Of a stretch of DNA of 64,000 nt, positions 39,881 to 53,300 are shown piece after piece (positions within the stretch are counted from its first letter, which is position 1; the number at the start of each line of letters is the position of its first letter). The DNA lies in NCBI GenBank assembly GCA_013350335.1, contig CM023536.1, positions 10,064,207-10,128,206 on the forward strand, in the 5' to 3' direction. Below the pieces are notes generated by a model. That model saw only the letters and a program-made list of their open reading frames with translations. It was not told where the DNA came from and did no database searches. The position numbers and the translations under genes are program-made. This DNA is from Chimonanthus salicifolius (taxonomy: Eukaryota > Streptophyta > Magnoliopsida > Laurales > Calycanthaceae).

Positions 39881-40278
39881 GATTTCCACTAATAATAGTT
39901 TAATGTTATCTTAATAAATTGTAAATTAAATTAATTTCATTCTTTAATTGAAAGAAGTTGGAGTGTGAGATCATGAATCTCACCAAGTGAGAGTCTTGAG
40001 TTCAATTCTTATTTATTTTAAAAGGTCACTCACCATAGATTTACCGAGTATGTGAATAGGGAGGTTTACACATGTTCTGAAGATTAGTCGGAGTCTCTAA
40101 AAAACCTAAATACATTGATCATAAAAAATTATAAATTAATACAAATATCTCTAACTGTGTATTCCTAATATATTTTCACAAGTGCCACTTTACTTTATCC
40201 ATAATGAGTGTTAACTGAAAAAATTTATATTTAATACAAAGCTTACTATTAACTATTTTTAGCTGAATCAATTAAGTT
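39881..40278. other. AT-rich flank before the gypsy nest
   Basis: No gene or element seen. It ends at the left border of the outer gypsy LTR. Confidence 0.5.
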
Positions 40279-41657
40279 TGTAACGCTCCAACCTAGAGGT
40301 GGGCCCAGAATGTTACTAATTTTTTAACTTTAACAAGTTCTGACTGGGCTTGAACAAACGTTAGGCCCAGAAATAAATGTCACACATGCTCTTTACATGT
40401 GAACTTAAACATATGCCATATATCTACCATTTTTCAAGCATGCATCTTACAAACAAATATGCCCATCATCAAAAAGTAATCTCATTCATAAAAGAGCTAC
40501 CAGCAGTAAGTAGTTCATACATGATTACAAAATAAGTACTACAAGGGGTACTTTACAAAACATGGTTGCAAGAACCAATAAACAAAATAAATGAAAATCT
40601 CATTCATAGGACTCCAAGTAACTGCAACAGCTTATCCATCCTTAAGCTTGAAATAAAGGTTCCTCCTCTTCGAATACATCTCCTGAAATGTGAATGGTGT
40701 GAGCTAACCAGCCCAGTGAAAAGAACATAACAATGCAGTGTAATGATTTTCAGGTTAGCCAAAATCAACATTTTCATCATAATGTGTTTGTCATGCCAAA
40801 ATATTAAATCATCTTCATAACTGTTGATATCCAACGCAACACTTAGACACTACACTAACTATAAGCATTAAGTCCAGACACGGTCAAAATGTTCAATCTT
40901 ACAAGTACATCTTCGACACACTTGGGCCGGTACTGACACACCTAAGCCATTAGATGCAAACCAACACACCTGGGCCGGTAATTGACACACCTGAGCCGAT
41001 AATAGTTCAGTAGTTAATGGTACGTGAAAACAATATCAATATCATCATAGTTCATAAGCATTTCATCATCATAATCAAAATATACGATAAATATCGTTAG
41101 TATCAATAAGCACTTTCATAATAGTGCATCATGTCTAAGCATATGAGTAGGTTCATTAAGTCTGAGCCTTGAAACCACTCATTGCACTAGACCCTCTTAA
41201 CCTAATTTACTCATACTGCAATGTTAAGTCTCCTCACCGAAAGTGTGGGGTATTGAGATATCTGTCAAAACATAAAAACAAGAATACAATGAAATATACA
41301 ATCATCAATCAACATAATACATATAATTACAATGTTTCAAATCCTTTTATTCTATTTTCACGAAAACTCTAAGGGTAATGGATATGAGTATCTTAAATGG
41401 GTTACTATCCATTTTAGATTACAATAATCGGCAGTATGATAGAGTACTTAGGCCATTACTCGTATAGTGAGATAGGTCTCGAGATACAAATATAAGGTGC
41501 TCAATCTAGTACTTATATAGCAAGTTAGGCTTAGAGATACAAATATAAGGTGCTCAGGCCACTACTCATATATTGAGTTAGGTCTAGAGGTACACTCAGT
41601 TTCCGAACCCTTCTTTTCTACCGTGCGGCGAATTTAATCGCTCAGCTACTGATAACT
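40279..41657 (-). repeat. Outer gypsy 3' LTR, piece 1
   Basis: Begins TGTAACGCTCC. Contains the motif gtGAGCTaaccaGCCCAGTGA (40700-40719) that the other gypsy LTRs share, repeats of 'gacacacctgggccggta' (about 40915-41000) and about three 56-bp units 'gtgctcaggccactactc' (about 41440-41595). It is cut off at TAACT by the + strand gypsy. Confidence 0.7.
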
Positions 41658-44600
41658 TGTAATGACCCGACCCTGGGTAACAGGTCAGATGTGATGGGTA
41701 AAATTAATTTAGAAAATTATCGTAGTTTAAATTGATTGTTAGTCTAAATTGATAAATTTATTTAGAGAAAATACAATTTAATTTAGGGATTGAATAATAG
41801 ATTCCTATTTCACACACTTTCTCCTCAATGAGAATTTACAAATTTACCCCCTTCGAATTAAAAGTAAGGGAATGGAAAATAAATTATCAACTTAGATTGT
41901 TAATTTTCCCTAAGTTAGAATTTCAATTGGAATTATGTTACTTAAATTTTGAAATCAATAAATAAATCCAAATTTTAAGTGTCTAGAATTTAATCGATGA
42001 TTGACAAAATTAATAAAGGATAATTTATTAAAATCAATAATTTATAGGGACCTACCATCTATAATTGAACTAACCATAGGAGTGAATTTCATAAATAAAT
42101 AAATAATTTCATTTGAAAAGTTTTAGTTGAAGGTTTATTTTAAAATTGTAATTAGGTGTCACATGGTTTTTTTTTTTTTTCCCAAATCGTGTGGGCCTTT
42201 TAAGACCCACACCCCTTTTTATTTCTTTTATTTTTCTTAAGTTCCCTTCCCAAAATCCCTAAACACACGATAGAAAATAAAACCCATGATGGAAACATTA
42301 AGTTCCACCGCCACTCCTGTGAGGAAGTTTCCCCAAAATCGACTTCCTTTTCTTTCCTTGCTTATTTGGAATTCCAAATCGCAACCTTCCTCTTTGAAAG
42401 CAGAAACTACAAATCCCAAATCTCCGAATCCCTTCCTCTACGACTCTCCTCCTCTTCCTTCGCTTTCGGGAGGAAGACTCAGGATTTTTCTAACCGTTCT
42501 CTTCCCCTTCCCCTTTCCTTTAAGAAGATCGTGCGAAGCCTCCCCTTCCTTTACCCTTTTGAAACGGCGACCGCAAGACCCTTGTGTTTCCCTTCTCCGA
42601 TCGACATCTTCTTCGCCCTCTTTCTTAGTCGACGAAAGTAGCTGCCTGCAGGAGCATCTACGGCAGCAAGTTCGAGTCTCTGATTTCTTCCCTTCCTTCG
42701 GGTAAGTTCCTCTCTTCGAAGATTTCCATATATTCTTTAGGTTCTCTTTTATTTCTCAAATTTTACTGCTGCTATGGGAACCTCTGTCCTACCCTCTCTG
42801 GTTTTTGCTCAACCAGCCAGTCACCTTGTTCGAGTTAGGTAGTATTTGATGCTCGATTATAGGACTGATCTAAGGAGTGACTCAGATTTGCCAAATCCCT
42901 CATCCTTGAATAGTACCAAACCAAGCATTGTTACCTAAAGCTGCTGCCAGCACCTTGACCAGATTTTTCTTTACTCCCTACTGAGTTTACAGATTGTAAT
43001 AGATTCTCAATAACTATAGCATTTTGTATATTGTTTTACTGATTTATAATTGTAAGTCTCGAGATGCAGTTGTTACCTCACAACTGCCACATGTTTGGTC
43101 TATTTAAATTAGTTGTGGCTTGAAACCTTTTTGTTAAAATCATGCACTTCAAAATCTTTTTTTTTTTATACATTCCTATCCTTTAAACCAAGCCGGACTC
43201 AAATCTACTATATGTTTTCCTTTCTTATTCCAAAAGTAAACTATTTATGTGATGCCCAAACTTCATATTTACTTGATTAAATAGTTATCTCCTTTACTTT
43301 AAATCACCTAAAAGGATTTCAAACATATATGTATATACCTGAGCTATTGTAAAAGACCTATGTATTGTTATGTTTTAGGATTTTTCAGATATCACTTATG
43401 TTTATAATGGTTTTATTTAAGAAGTATTTGAGATTTTAAGTATTATAGTTGATAGAGTATTTACAAGATATCTCATTCTATTTTGTCTTATTTACAAATT
43501 AATTAAATGATGGTTTTGGAATATGCCTTTCATTTTGTTTTACGAAAAAGATGGTTTGAATCACTATTATTGATCAATGATTTTAAAACGTAAGTATCTA
43601 TTTTTATGAGGCATTTATAATTCTCATTTCATGTAGTCAGTTGATGTTTATTTTTTTTTTTAAATAGCTATTATTTTCCTTTAGATAGAGTATTAATGGT
43701 TTTCTTTTTAAATATGACCCTAGATATGTATGTACTTATTTTATTTGGTTAAAGTGAGTAGTTTTATAAACAAGGTTCCATTAACTTGTCAGTGATTAAT
43801 CATGGCTCACCCATGTAGTGTATGGACTCAATCTTTACCCTTAACCATGGACCTTTAAATAACCCATAGACTAAAGATGAGGTAGCAACATACTTCACTT
43901 TAATGTAAAGTACCGAAGAAAAATAAATAATCCTCATTTTAATAACACGTGAAATCTTTAAATCGTATTCACAACAAACTTTGGTTCTCAAGGCTGATAT
44001 CTCTTGGAAAACGTTTGGGTACATCGTTTGCACTTCACAAGCTTCTAGTTGAGGGAAACAATTCACTACATACTTTGAAACATGATTCCTTATATTATTA
44101 TGTGTTTAGGCAATGGAACATTGTATTTTGTTATGTGATTAAAATATAACTGTTGGATCTAAAATAGACTGGGTGTATGATAATAATGATTGAGATCTGG
44201 TGTTCACTCACAGTAATGCAAGGGAGATTTGGCTAAATATTCTATTAGCCGTGAGGAGACTCAGTCCGCCTGGATTGTGGAGTCTAACCATTAATATTAT
44301 TGAAAGATCTAATGATTTATATTCGTAGATTGATGGTTATTTGTATGTTATTGTCTGATTATTAACCTTGATTGGATATGGTTGAATATTGGTATATATA
44401 ATCCAAATATTATGACGCGTGGACTATTGTTACGTTTATTTCAAGGTTTATGCATCCTATGGAAAACGAGATATTTAGTATGATCTTATAATCTGCTTAG
44501 ATTGAGATTTATAATTTCATAAGAATGTTATGAATATTTAAGCATGTTTGTCAGCATTGAGCATAGCATTCTCATATTCATAGCATTGGGTATGAGGGTG

Positions 44601-45499
44601 AGATCAATGATTGTCATGAAGATCACGACAGTGGTGGTGTTGTTAGCCTCACTTTAAGTGGGAAGACCATTATGGTAGATGAGATGTGATATCCGTGGCA
44701 AGTCATGAGGGCTGTTATTTGGTGGTAGGTTGTGCTATCCTCACTTTATGTGGGAAGGCCATTAAGGCGATGTTTTGTTATCCTCGATTCGTCGGGAAGG
44801 CCACCAAATATCAGTAAATGTAATAATGAGTTGGAATATGGCATTTGGCATTGAGCATACATTTTGCAAAGGCATGAGGATGAAATAAATTGTTATTCTT
44901 GCTTATTTGAAATATCATTGAGGAAGTAAGGATATCATATGCTATGTTTTTGTTATTGTTTTCTTCACTGGGCATGGAGCTCATCCCTTACATTGCAGGC
45001 ACTCCCTTAGACTTGAGTCTGAACGATAATCACAATTGAGCTTAGAAGGCGAGGAGTCGATGAAGAATTCGTAAAAACGCTTAGTTAGTGCAGAAGTTAT
45101 TATTTAGATTTTAAGTTGGTTGTTTATTTGATTTGAGACTTTGAGAAAGTTGTTTATTCTTTTATTTTTAATTTGTGGAAACTTGGTTAATGAATTCAAG
45201 TATGGATTAATTTTGAAAACGCTTTATTGTGATTGTTATGGGAATGTGAGTAAGTGATGTATTTAAAAATCCTTGTGTGAGTGATATTTATCCCTTTAAG
45301 TTATTTGGAAGTTCAAATGAGATGTTATGTCTTCAAGCAGGTTGTGGACTTGAGAAATCTTGGTAGCTTGTGAATGTAATTATGTTTGGTTTGAATTTGG
45401 CCACAGATTTTGAAAGTAAGACCCGTTTAGGGCAGCAGGTGATTTAAATTTGTACAGTCAGATCACGCCCGTCCAGGTGTTGGAAGGCGGGGCGTGGCA
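41658..45499 (+). repeat. 5' LTR of the + strand gypsy (3842 bp)
   Basis: Contains, in order, an AT-rich start, a pyrimidine-rich leader-like stretch (about 42240-42700) ending in a consensus donor TTCGG|GTAAGT (GT 42702-42703), a long AT-rich part, short repeats of 'cctcactttatgtgggaagg' (about 44650-44810), and the motif CACTGGGCATGGAGCTCAT (44966-44984). Highly similar to 50329-54183. Confidence 0.88.
42286..42705 (+). other. LTR-internal open frame (139 codons), probably leader sequence
   Basis: An ATG frame (METLSSTATPVRKF start) runs through the pyrimidine-rich stretch and ends just after the candidate donor. The same frame exists at 50960-51376 in the other LTR. It matches no family I know; its composition is that of a Pro/Ser/Leu-rich translation of CT-rich DNA. 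If the donor is used it would be an upstream ORF rather than a protein gene. Confidence 0.35.
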
Positions 45500-45502
45500 G
45501 AT

Positions 45503-45514
45503 TGGTATCAGAGC
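45503..45514 (+). other. Primer-binding site of the + strand gypsy
   Basis: TGGTATCAGAGC, three bases after the LTR end; perfect complement to the conserved 3' end of plant initiator-Met tRNA. Confidence 0.9.
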
Positions 45515-45787
45515 TTGGGTTCAACCCTCTGACTGTGAGTAAGAGGTAGGGCCCAAGAGTAGAGATGAGTAGACCCTTTACACCCTAGAATGAGTGAGGG
45601 TAACAAGATTTAAGAAGGGTAGAAATTGTTTAGTTTTATCGGGATGATGCATTTAGTACTATGATTAAAGTAGATTGTAGGGTTATCGGAGAGATAGGGT
45701 TAGGCTCAGTAAAGTTATAGCACATATCCTATTGATATTTGGAGTTGCCTGGTTATTTTACTGATTAAATTTTTGTCTTGATAGGTA

Positions 45788-46543
45788 ATGCTTGGTAAAG
45801 TTTACCAACGCAGAACAAGACTTCATATTCACGACACAGGAATGGCAGGATCATCAAACCCTCCTCCTCCGCCGCCTCCTGAAACTGTGGACCCCAATAG
45901 CGTGCTAAGGGTTGTACATGAGGCGATCACACTAATGCATCAGAACACGGTGGACCAAAGAAATAATGTTATATATCACCCTTCATAGGAAACGAGGGAA
46001 ATCATAGCCATTCGGGAATTCAAGCGTCAACTCCCTCTGACCTTTCGAGGGGATGAAGAACCAATAGATGCAAAACGCTGGCTGAAGCAGGTTGAGACAC
46101 TGATGGGCAATATAGGTGCGAATGCAGATGACCTTCGTATCATATTAGCTACAATGCAGTTGAGTGGAGAAGCGGCGAGATGGTGGGCTGACAAGAAGGA
46201 TATGAATGTGGGAGGATTGAAAACTTGGAAAGAATTCTCAGATGCTTTCCTGGCGGAATATTTCCCTACTATAGTTCGTCGGGCCAAAGTACGGGAATTC
46301 TTGAGCTTGGTGCAAGGCAACGACTCAGTGACGGTATATGCCCAAAAGTTTAAAGAGCTAGTGCGATATGCCACAAATATAGTGACAAATGAAGATGTAA
46401 AGGCCCGCAGATTTGAGGAAGGACTAAATCATGTCATAAAATACCTACTAGTGAGCCTGGAACTTCCGACCTTTGCTGAAGTACTTCGTAGGGCCCTTGC
46501 AGTGGAGGCATCGGCAAATCATATATTTAAGGAACAGAGTTAG
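45788..46543 (+). pseudogene. Gypsy gag, capsid part, one internal stop
   Basis: The ATG at 45788 lies directly behind a possible acceptor (cttgatAG, 45784-45785). The N-terminus contains SSNPPPPPPP. A stop at 45986 interrupts, and the same frame resumes with FRGDEEPIDAKRWLKQVE, MQLSGEAARWWADKK and FLAEYFPTIVRRAKVREFL, typical retrotransposon capsid. It ends at a stop at 46541 before the knuckles. Confidence 0.85.
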
Positions 46544-47245
46544 ATATCTTCGGGTAGCAGGAGGTATGATGATCATAGCAACAATAAAAGGAAGAATCCA
46601 GATGCTCAGTCTAATCAGAGATCTTCTTTTAAGCAGCGATAATCTTCTGATGGACGAAATCAAGTACAGTGCTATAATTGCAAACGATGGGGATATGTGG
46701 CTAGAGAATGTCGTCAGTTTCAGAGGCAACCTCCACAGCAGAGAGGACCATTGCAGTGTTATCATTGTAATGAAATGGGCCACATCTCCACTTATTGCCC
46801 ACAGAGGACAGGAATTTCTAAGCCTGCACCTAATGTTCCAGCAGGTTTCGGTGCACCAATGGCACAAAGAGGTGGTCAGTAACAAAATGCAGGGCGTGGA
46901 CGCCCAGTGACTCAAGGGCATATAAATGCAATTGTTTCACCAGATGATGAGACTTCGGCAGCTACAGTGATGCAAGGTATGCTTTTATTATTCGGCGTAT
47001 GGTCTAAAGTACTATTTGACTCTGGAGCTTCTCATTCTTTCATATCCAGCATGCTTGTGGGTCGAATAGAATTATGTACAAATAAGTTAGAAGAATCCTT
47101 GTTTATAAAAACCCCCATAGGGAGAAGTACTGAGGTTACACGCATTTGTCAATCCTGTGTACTCGCGATTGGTGGTGTAGAGTTAGAATTCGATTCGCTA
47201 GTTTTGGGTATGACTGGATTTGAAGCAATACTGGGGATGGACTAG
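46544..47245 (+). pseudogene. Gypsy zinc knuckles and protease, broken
   Basis: Two knuckles are visible near 46670-46800: CYNCKRWGYVAREC, where the zinc-binding His is Tyr, and CYHCNEMGHISTYC, intact. The aspartic protease follows with FDSGASHSFI near 47015. Stops at about 46642 and 46880, and a stop at 47243 where the family has Trp (GMDW), break the frame. Confidence 0.85.
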
Positions 47246-47251
47246 TTAACA

Positions 47252-49054
47252 ATGTACCAAATTAGTATGGATTGTTCCAAGAAAAGAGTGTCGGGTTGTA
47301 CATCTTCAGGAATTGTATTCACAGAGAAGTTGAGTATGACTCTAGGACCATGTTTAAAGAAGACTAGACCATATGGTCAGTTAGCTAGTATGGGTTGGGA
47401 GAATCCAGAACCTGCGAGGTTAGAAATGCCTAGAGTTGTATGTGAGCTTCCAGATGTGTTTCCTGAGAAATTGACACAATTACCCCCACATAGAGAGGTG
47501 GAGTTTTGCATAGACTTGACTCCTGGAACGGCCCCTATTACACTCCCTCCATATAGAATGACCCCAGCTGAGATAGAAGAGTTAAAGAAACAATTGAACA
47601 AGTTGAGCGAAGTTGGTTTTGTCCGACCAAGTACATCTCCGTGGGGCGCACCGACCTTATTTGTGAAAAAGAAAGATGGATCCATGAGACTCTGTATTGA
47701 CTACAGAAGGTTGAACAAGGTCACGATTAAGAACAAATATCGCATTCCTCGGATTGACGACTTATTTGATCAGTTGAGGGGAGCAACACACTTCTCTAAG
47801 ATAGACCTTCGATCTGGATACCATCAGGTAAGAATCAGAGAGTGTGACATAGCAAAGACAGCTTTCCGCACGAAGTTTGGTCACTTTGAGTTTGTAGTTA
47901 TGCCGTTTGGTGTGACAAATGCGCCTGCGACATTCATGGACTTAATGAATAGAACCTTTGGGGCATACTTAGATCATTTTGTGATAGTGTTCATTGATGA
48001 CATCTTAATCTATTCAAGATCGGAAGAAACGCATGAACATCATTTAAGCGTGGTCTTACAGTTGCTAAGAGATCATCAACTATATGCTAAGTTCAGTAAG
48101 TGTGAATTCTGGCTAACAGAGGTGCAATTCTTAGGCCATGTGGTCTCAGCCAGTGGCATATCAGTGGATCCAGCTAAGGTAGAAGCAGTATTGAAATGGG
48201 ATAGACCTCGCAGTGTTTTTGAGATCCGCAGTTTTTTAGGTTTGGCAGGCTATTATAGAAGGTTTATTAAAGATTTTTCTACACTTGCGGTTCCAATGAC
48301 CAAGTTGACGAGAAAAGGTGCAAAGTTTGTGTGGACTGAACAGTGTGATAAACTATTTTCAAAATTGAAGGAGAGGTTGACAACTTCACCCGTGGTGATC
48401 GTTCCAGAAAGAGGGTTTGGTTATGTCGTCTATTGTGATGCTTCCCGAGATGGATTGGGGTGCGTACTGATGCAAAAGAACCAGGTGGTGGCTTATGGGT
48501 CTCGACAGTTGAAAACACATGAACAAAACTACCCAACCCATGATCTGGAATTAGCGGCAGTATACTTTGCACTAAAGATATGGAGGCATTACCTTTTTGG
48601 GGAGCACTTCGAAGTATTCTCGGACCACCGCAGTCTCAAATACTTATTCACACAAAAATATTTGAACTTGAGGCAACGCAGATGGTTAGAATATTTGAGT
48701 CATTTTAAATTTGAAATCTCATACCACCCAGGTAAAGCTAATGTGGTAGCTGATGCACTGAGTCGTAAGGTTCGAGGAGTGATTCCCAACTTGATGGAGG
48801 ACCGAAATCCAGAAGAGATAGGTATTATGGTATCATGTCCAGCGATTATTGATAAGGTATTGGCAGCTCAAAAGACGGATGAGGTAGCAGTGAAGATTCG
48901 GAATTCATTCTATAGTGGTAATGTACCAAATGGATGGATAGTAAGAACGGACGAGGGACTAACATACCAAAACAGACTCTATGTCCCCTATCATAGAATT
49001 GCAGAAAAGAAGTACTTGAACATTTTCACAATACTCGTTTTGCAATACATCTAG
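47252..49054 (+). pseudogene. Gypsy reverse transcriptase and RNase H, 600-residue open stretch
   Basis: Reverse transcriptase motifs: [55 protein letters not shown], and active site FIDD at 47990-48001 (intact). RNase H follows with [15 protein letters not shown] and [20 protein letters not shown]. The frame is lost near 49015 by a small indel, ahead of the integrase zinc finger. The best-preserved enzyme stretch in the window, but the polyprotein is not continuous. Confidence 0.9.
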
Positions 49055-49852
49055 GAGGTACGAAGATGTACCAAAATTTACGTAGGCAGTTTTGGTGGAG
49101 AAGTATGAAGAGGGATGTTGCAAAATTTGTCGCGAGTTGCCTGACTTGTCAACAAGTGAAGGCTGAACACCAGAAACCTGCGGGGAAATTACAGCCCTTA
49201 AGTATACCCGAGTGGAAGTGGGATAACATTACCATGGATTTCGTTATTGGGTTGCCAAGATCACAAAAGGGTAACGATGCAGTTTGGGTGGTGGTTGATA
49301 GACTGACGAAATCAGCTCACTTCATTGCTATGAAAATGACGGATCCTATGGAAAGATTGGCTAAATTATACATGGACAGGATAATCAAGTTACATGGAAT
49401 ACCAGCTACCATTGTATCAGACCGTGATTCAAGGTTCTTGTCTCAGTTCTGGCAGAGTCTTCAGAAACAGTTGGGTACTCAACTTTGTTTCAGTACGGCA
49501 TTCCACCCTCAGACTGATGGCCAGTCTGAGCGAACTATCCAGATTTTGGAGGACATGTTACGTGCTTGTGTACTAGATTTAAAGGGTAGTTAGGAAGATC
49601 ACTTACCCACTGTGAATTTCGTATATAACAACAATTATCAGTCAAGCATTAAGATGGCACCATTCGAGGCACTTTATGGCAGACTGTGCAGATCACCCCT
49701 ATGTTGGGAAAAGGCTAGTGATAAGGCCACTATAGGACCCGATTGAGTGCGAGAAACGACGGAAAATATCAAGATAGTCCGCCAAAGGTTGCAAACAACG
49801 CAGAGCCGTCAGAAAAGTTACAGACAGTAGGCGTAGACCTTTAGAGTTTGCA
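49055..49852 (+). pseudogene. Gypsy integrase, broken
   Basis: Zinc-binding segment ends CLTCQQVKAEHQKPAG. The core includes WDNITMDFVIGLPRSQ, TIVSDRDSRFLSQFW and FHPQTDGQSERTIQ. A stop at 49591 replaces Trp, another lies near 49743, and the frame shifts near 49825. Confidence 0.88.
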
Positions 49853-50293
49853 GTGGGAGACCATGTGTTTCTTTGTGTATCACCTCGCAGAGGTATTCAG
49901 CGGTTTGTGAGCAAAGAGAAGTTAGCTCCTCGATTCATCGGACCATTTGAGATCTTGAGTCGTGTGGGGGAGGTGGCATACACACTTGCCCTTCCACCCA
50001 AGCTTGCTCGAGTTCACAATGTCTTCCATGTATCAATGCTTAGGAAGTATCATGCAGACCCTTCCCATGTGTTGAATTGGCAAGATTTGGATGTCAATGA
50101 GGATGCCGCATATGAAGAGAAGCCTATTAAAATTTTAGATTCAAGAGAACAAATACTCTGCACAAAGACCATCTCCTTGGTCCAAGTGCTTTGGCAACAT
50201 CATGGAGTAGAAGGCTCAACGTGGGAACGGAAGGAAGCAATGCAACAGGCGTATCCAGAATTATTCGATGAGCAAGGTGCGTACGTTAGCTAA
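49853..50293 (+). pseudogene. Gypsy integrase C-terminus with chromodomain-like tail
   Basis: GPFEILSRVGEVAYTLALPP is the usual integrase C-terminal segment. ILDSREQILCTKTISLVQVL followed by W-x-H-H and STWE is the chromodomain-like module of chromoviruses, which can tether insertion to chromatin marks. It stops at 50293, just before the polypurine tract. Confidence 0.85.
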
Positions 50294-50328
50294 ATTTCGA
50301 GGACGAAATTTCTTTAAGGGGGGTAGGA

Positions 50329-53300
50329 TGTAATGACCCGACCCGGGGTAACAGGTCAGATGTGATGGGTAAAATTAATTTAGAAAATTATCGTAATTTA
50401 AATTGATTGTTAGTCTAAATTGATAAATTTATTTAGAGAAAATACAATTTAATTTAGGGATTGAATAATAGACCCGTATTTCACACACTTTCTCCTCAAT
50501 GAGAATTTACGAATTTACCCCATTCGAATTAAAATTAAGGGAATAGAAAATAAATTATCAACTTATATTGTTAATTTTCCCTAAGTTAGAATTTCAATTG
50601 GAAATATGTTATTTAAATTTTGAAATCAATAAATAAATACAAATTTTAAGTGTTTAGAATTTAATCGATGATTGACAAAATTAATAAAGGATAATTTATT
50701 AAAATCAATAATTTAAAGGGACCCACCATCTATAATTGAACTAACCATAGGAGTGAATTTTATAAATAAATAAATAATTTCATTTGAAAAGTTTTAGTTG
50801 AAGGTTTATTTTAAAATTGTAATTAGGTGTCACATGGTTTTTTTTTTTTTGCCTAAATCGTGTGGGCCTTTTAAGACCCACACCCCTTTTTATTTCTTTT
50901 ATTTTTCTTAAGTTCCCTTCCCAGAATCCCTAAACACACGCTAGAAAATAAAACCCACGATGGAAACATTAAGTTCCACCGCCACTCCCGTGAGGAAGTT
51001 TCTCCAAAATCGACTTCCTTTTCTTTCCTTGCTTATTTGGAATTCCAAATTGCAACCTTCCTCTTTGAAAGCAGAAACTACAAATCCCAAATCTCCGAAT
51101 CCCTTCCTCTACGACTCTCCTCCTCTTCCTTCGCTTTCGGGAGGAAAACTCAGGAATTTTCTAGCCGATCCCTTCCCCTTCCCCTTTCCTTTAAGAAGAT
51201 CGTGCGAAGCCTCCCCTTCCTTTACCCTTTTGAAACGGCGACCGCAAGACCCTTGTGTTTCCCTTCTCCGATCGACATCTTCTTCCCCCTTTTTCTTAGT
51301 CAACGAAAGTAGTTGCCTGCGGGAACATCTACGGCAGCAAGTTCGAGTCTCTGATTTCTTCCCTTCCTTCGGGTAAGTTCCTCTCTTCGAAGATTTCCAT
51401 ATATTCTTTAGGTTCTCTTTTATTTCTCAAATTTTACTGCTGCTATGGGAACCTCTGTCCTACCCTCTCTGGTTTTTGCTCAACCAGCCAGTCACCTTGT
51501 TCGAGTTAGGTAGTATTTGATGTTCGATTATAAGACTGATCTAAGGAGTGACTCAGATTTGCCAAATCCCTCATCCTTGAATAGTACCAAACCAAGCATT
51601 GTTACCTAAAGCTGCTGCCAGCACCTTGACCAGATTTTTCTTTACTCCCTACTGAGTTTACAGAATGTAATAGATTCTCAATAACTATAGCATTTTGTAT
51701 ATTGTTTTACTGATTTATAATTGTAAGTCTCGAGATGCAGTTGTTACCTCACAACTGCCACATGTTTGGTCTATTTAAATTAGTTGTGGCTTGAAACCTT
51801 TTTGTTAAAATCATGCACTTCAAAATCTTTTTTTTTTTTATACATTCCTATCCTTTAAACCAAGCCGGACTCAGATCTACTATATGTTTTCCTTTCTTAT
51901 TCCAAAGGTAAACTATTTATGTGATGCCTAAACTTCATATTTACTTGATTAAATAGTTATCTCCTTTACTTTAAATCACCTAAAAGGATTTCAAACATAT
52001 ATGTATATACCTGAGCTATTGTAAAAGACCTATGTATTGTTATGTTTTGGGATTTTCCAGATATCACTTATGTTTATAATGGTTTTATTTAAGAAGTATT
52101 TGAGATTTTAAGTATTATAGTTGATAGAGTATTTACAAGATATCTCATTCTATTTTGTCTTATTTACAAATTAATTAAATGATGGTTTTGGAATATGCCT
52201 TTCATTTTGTTTTACGAAAAAGATGGTTTGAATCATTATTATTGATCAATGATTTTAAAACGTAAGTATCTATTTTTATGAAGCATTTATAATTCTCATT
52301 TCATTTAGTCAGTTGATGTTTGTTTTCTTTTTAAAAATAGCTATTATTTTCCTTTAGATAGAGTATTAATGGTTTTCTTTCTAAATATGACCCTAAATAT
52401 GTATGTACTTATTTTATTTAGTTAAAGTGAGTAGTTTTATGAACAAGGTTCCATTAACTTGTCAGTGTTAAGTGAGATTAGGCCTGGCTCAGCCATGTAG
52501 TGTATGGACTCAACCTTTACCCTTAACCATGGACCTTTAGATAACCCATAGACTAAAGATGAGGTAGCAACATACTTCATTTTAATGTAAAGCACCGAAG
52601 AAAAATAAATAATCCTCATTTTAATAACATGTGAAATCTTTAAATCGTATTCGTAGCAAACTTTGGTTCTCAAGGCTGATATCTCTTGGAAAGCGTTTGG
52701 GTATATCGTTTGCATTTCACAAACTTCTAGGTGAGGGAAACAATTCACTACATACTTTGAAACATGATTCCTTATATTATTATGTGTTTAGGCAATGGAA
52801 TATTGTATTTTGTTGTGTGATTTGAATATAACTGTTGGATCTAGAATAGACTGGGTGTATGGTAATAATGGTTGAGATCCGGTGTTCACTCACAGTAATG
52901 TAAGGGAGATTTGGCTAAACATTCTATTGGCCGTGAGGAGACTCGGTCCGCCTGGATCGTGGAGTCTAACCATTAATATTATTGAAAGATCCAATGATTT
53001 ATATTCGTAAATTGATGGTTATTTGTATGTTATTGTCTGATTATTAACCTTGATTGGACATGGTTGAATGTTGGTATATATAATCCAAATACTATGATGC
53101 ATGGACTATTGTTACATTTATTTCAAGGTTTATGTATGCTATGGCAAATGAGATATTTAGTATGATGTTATAATCTGCTTAGATTAAGATTTATAATTTC
53201 ATAGGTATGTTATGAATATTTAAGCATGTTTGTCGGCATTGAGAATAGCATTCTCATATTCATAGCATTGGGTATGAGGGTACGATCAATGATTGTCACG

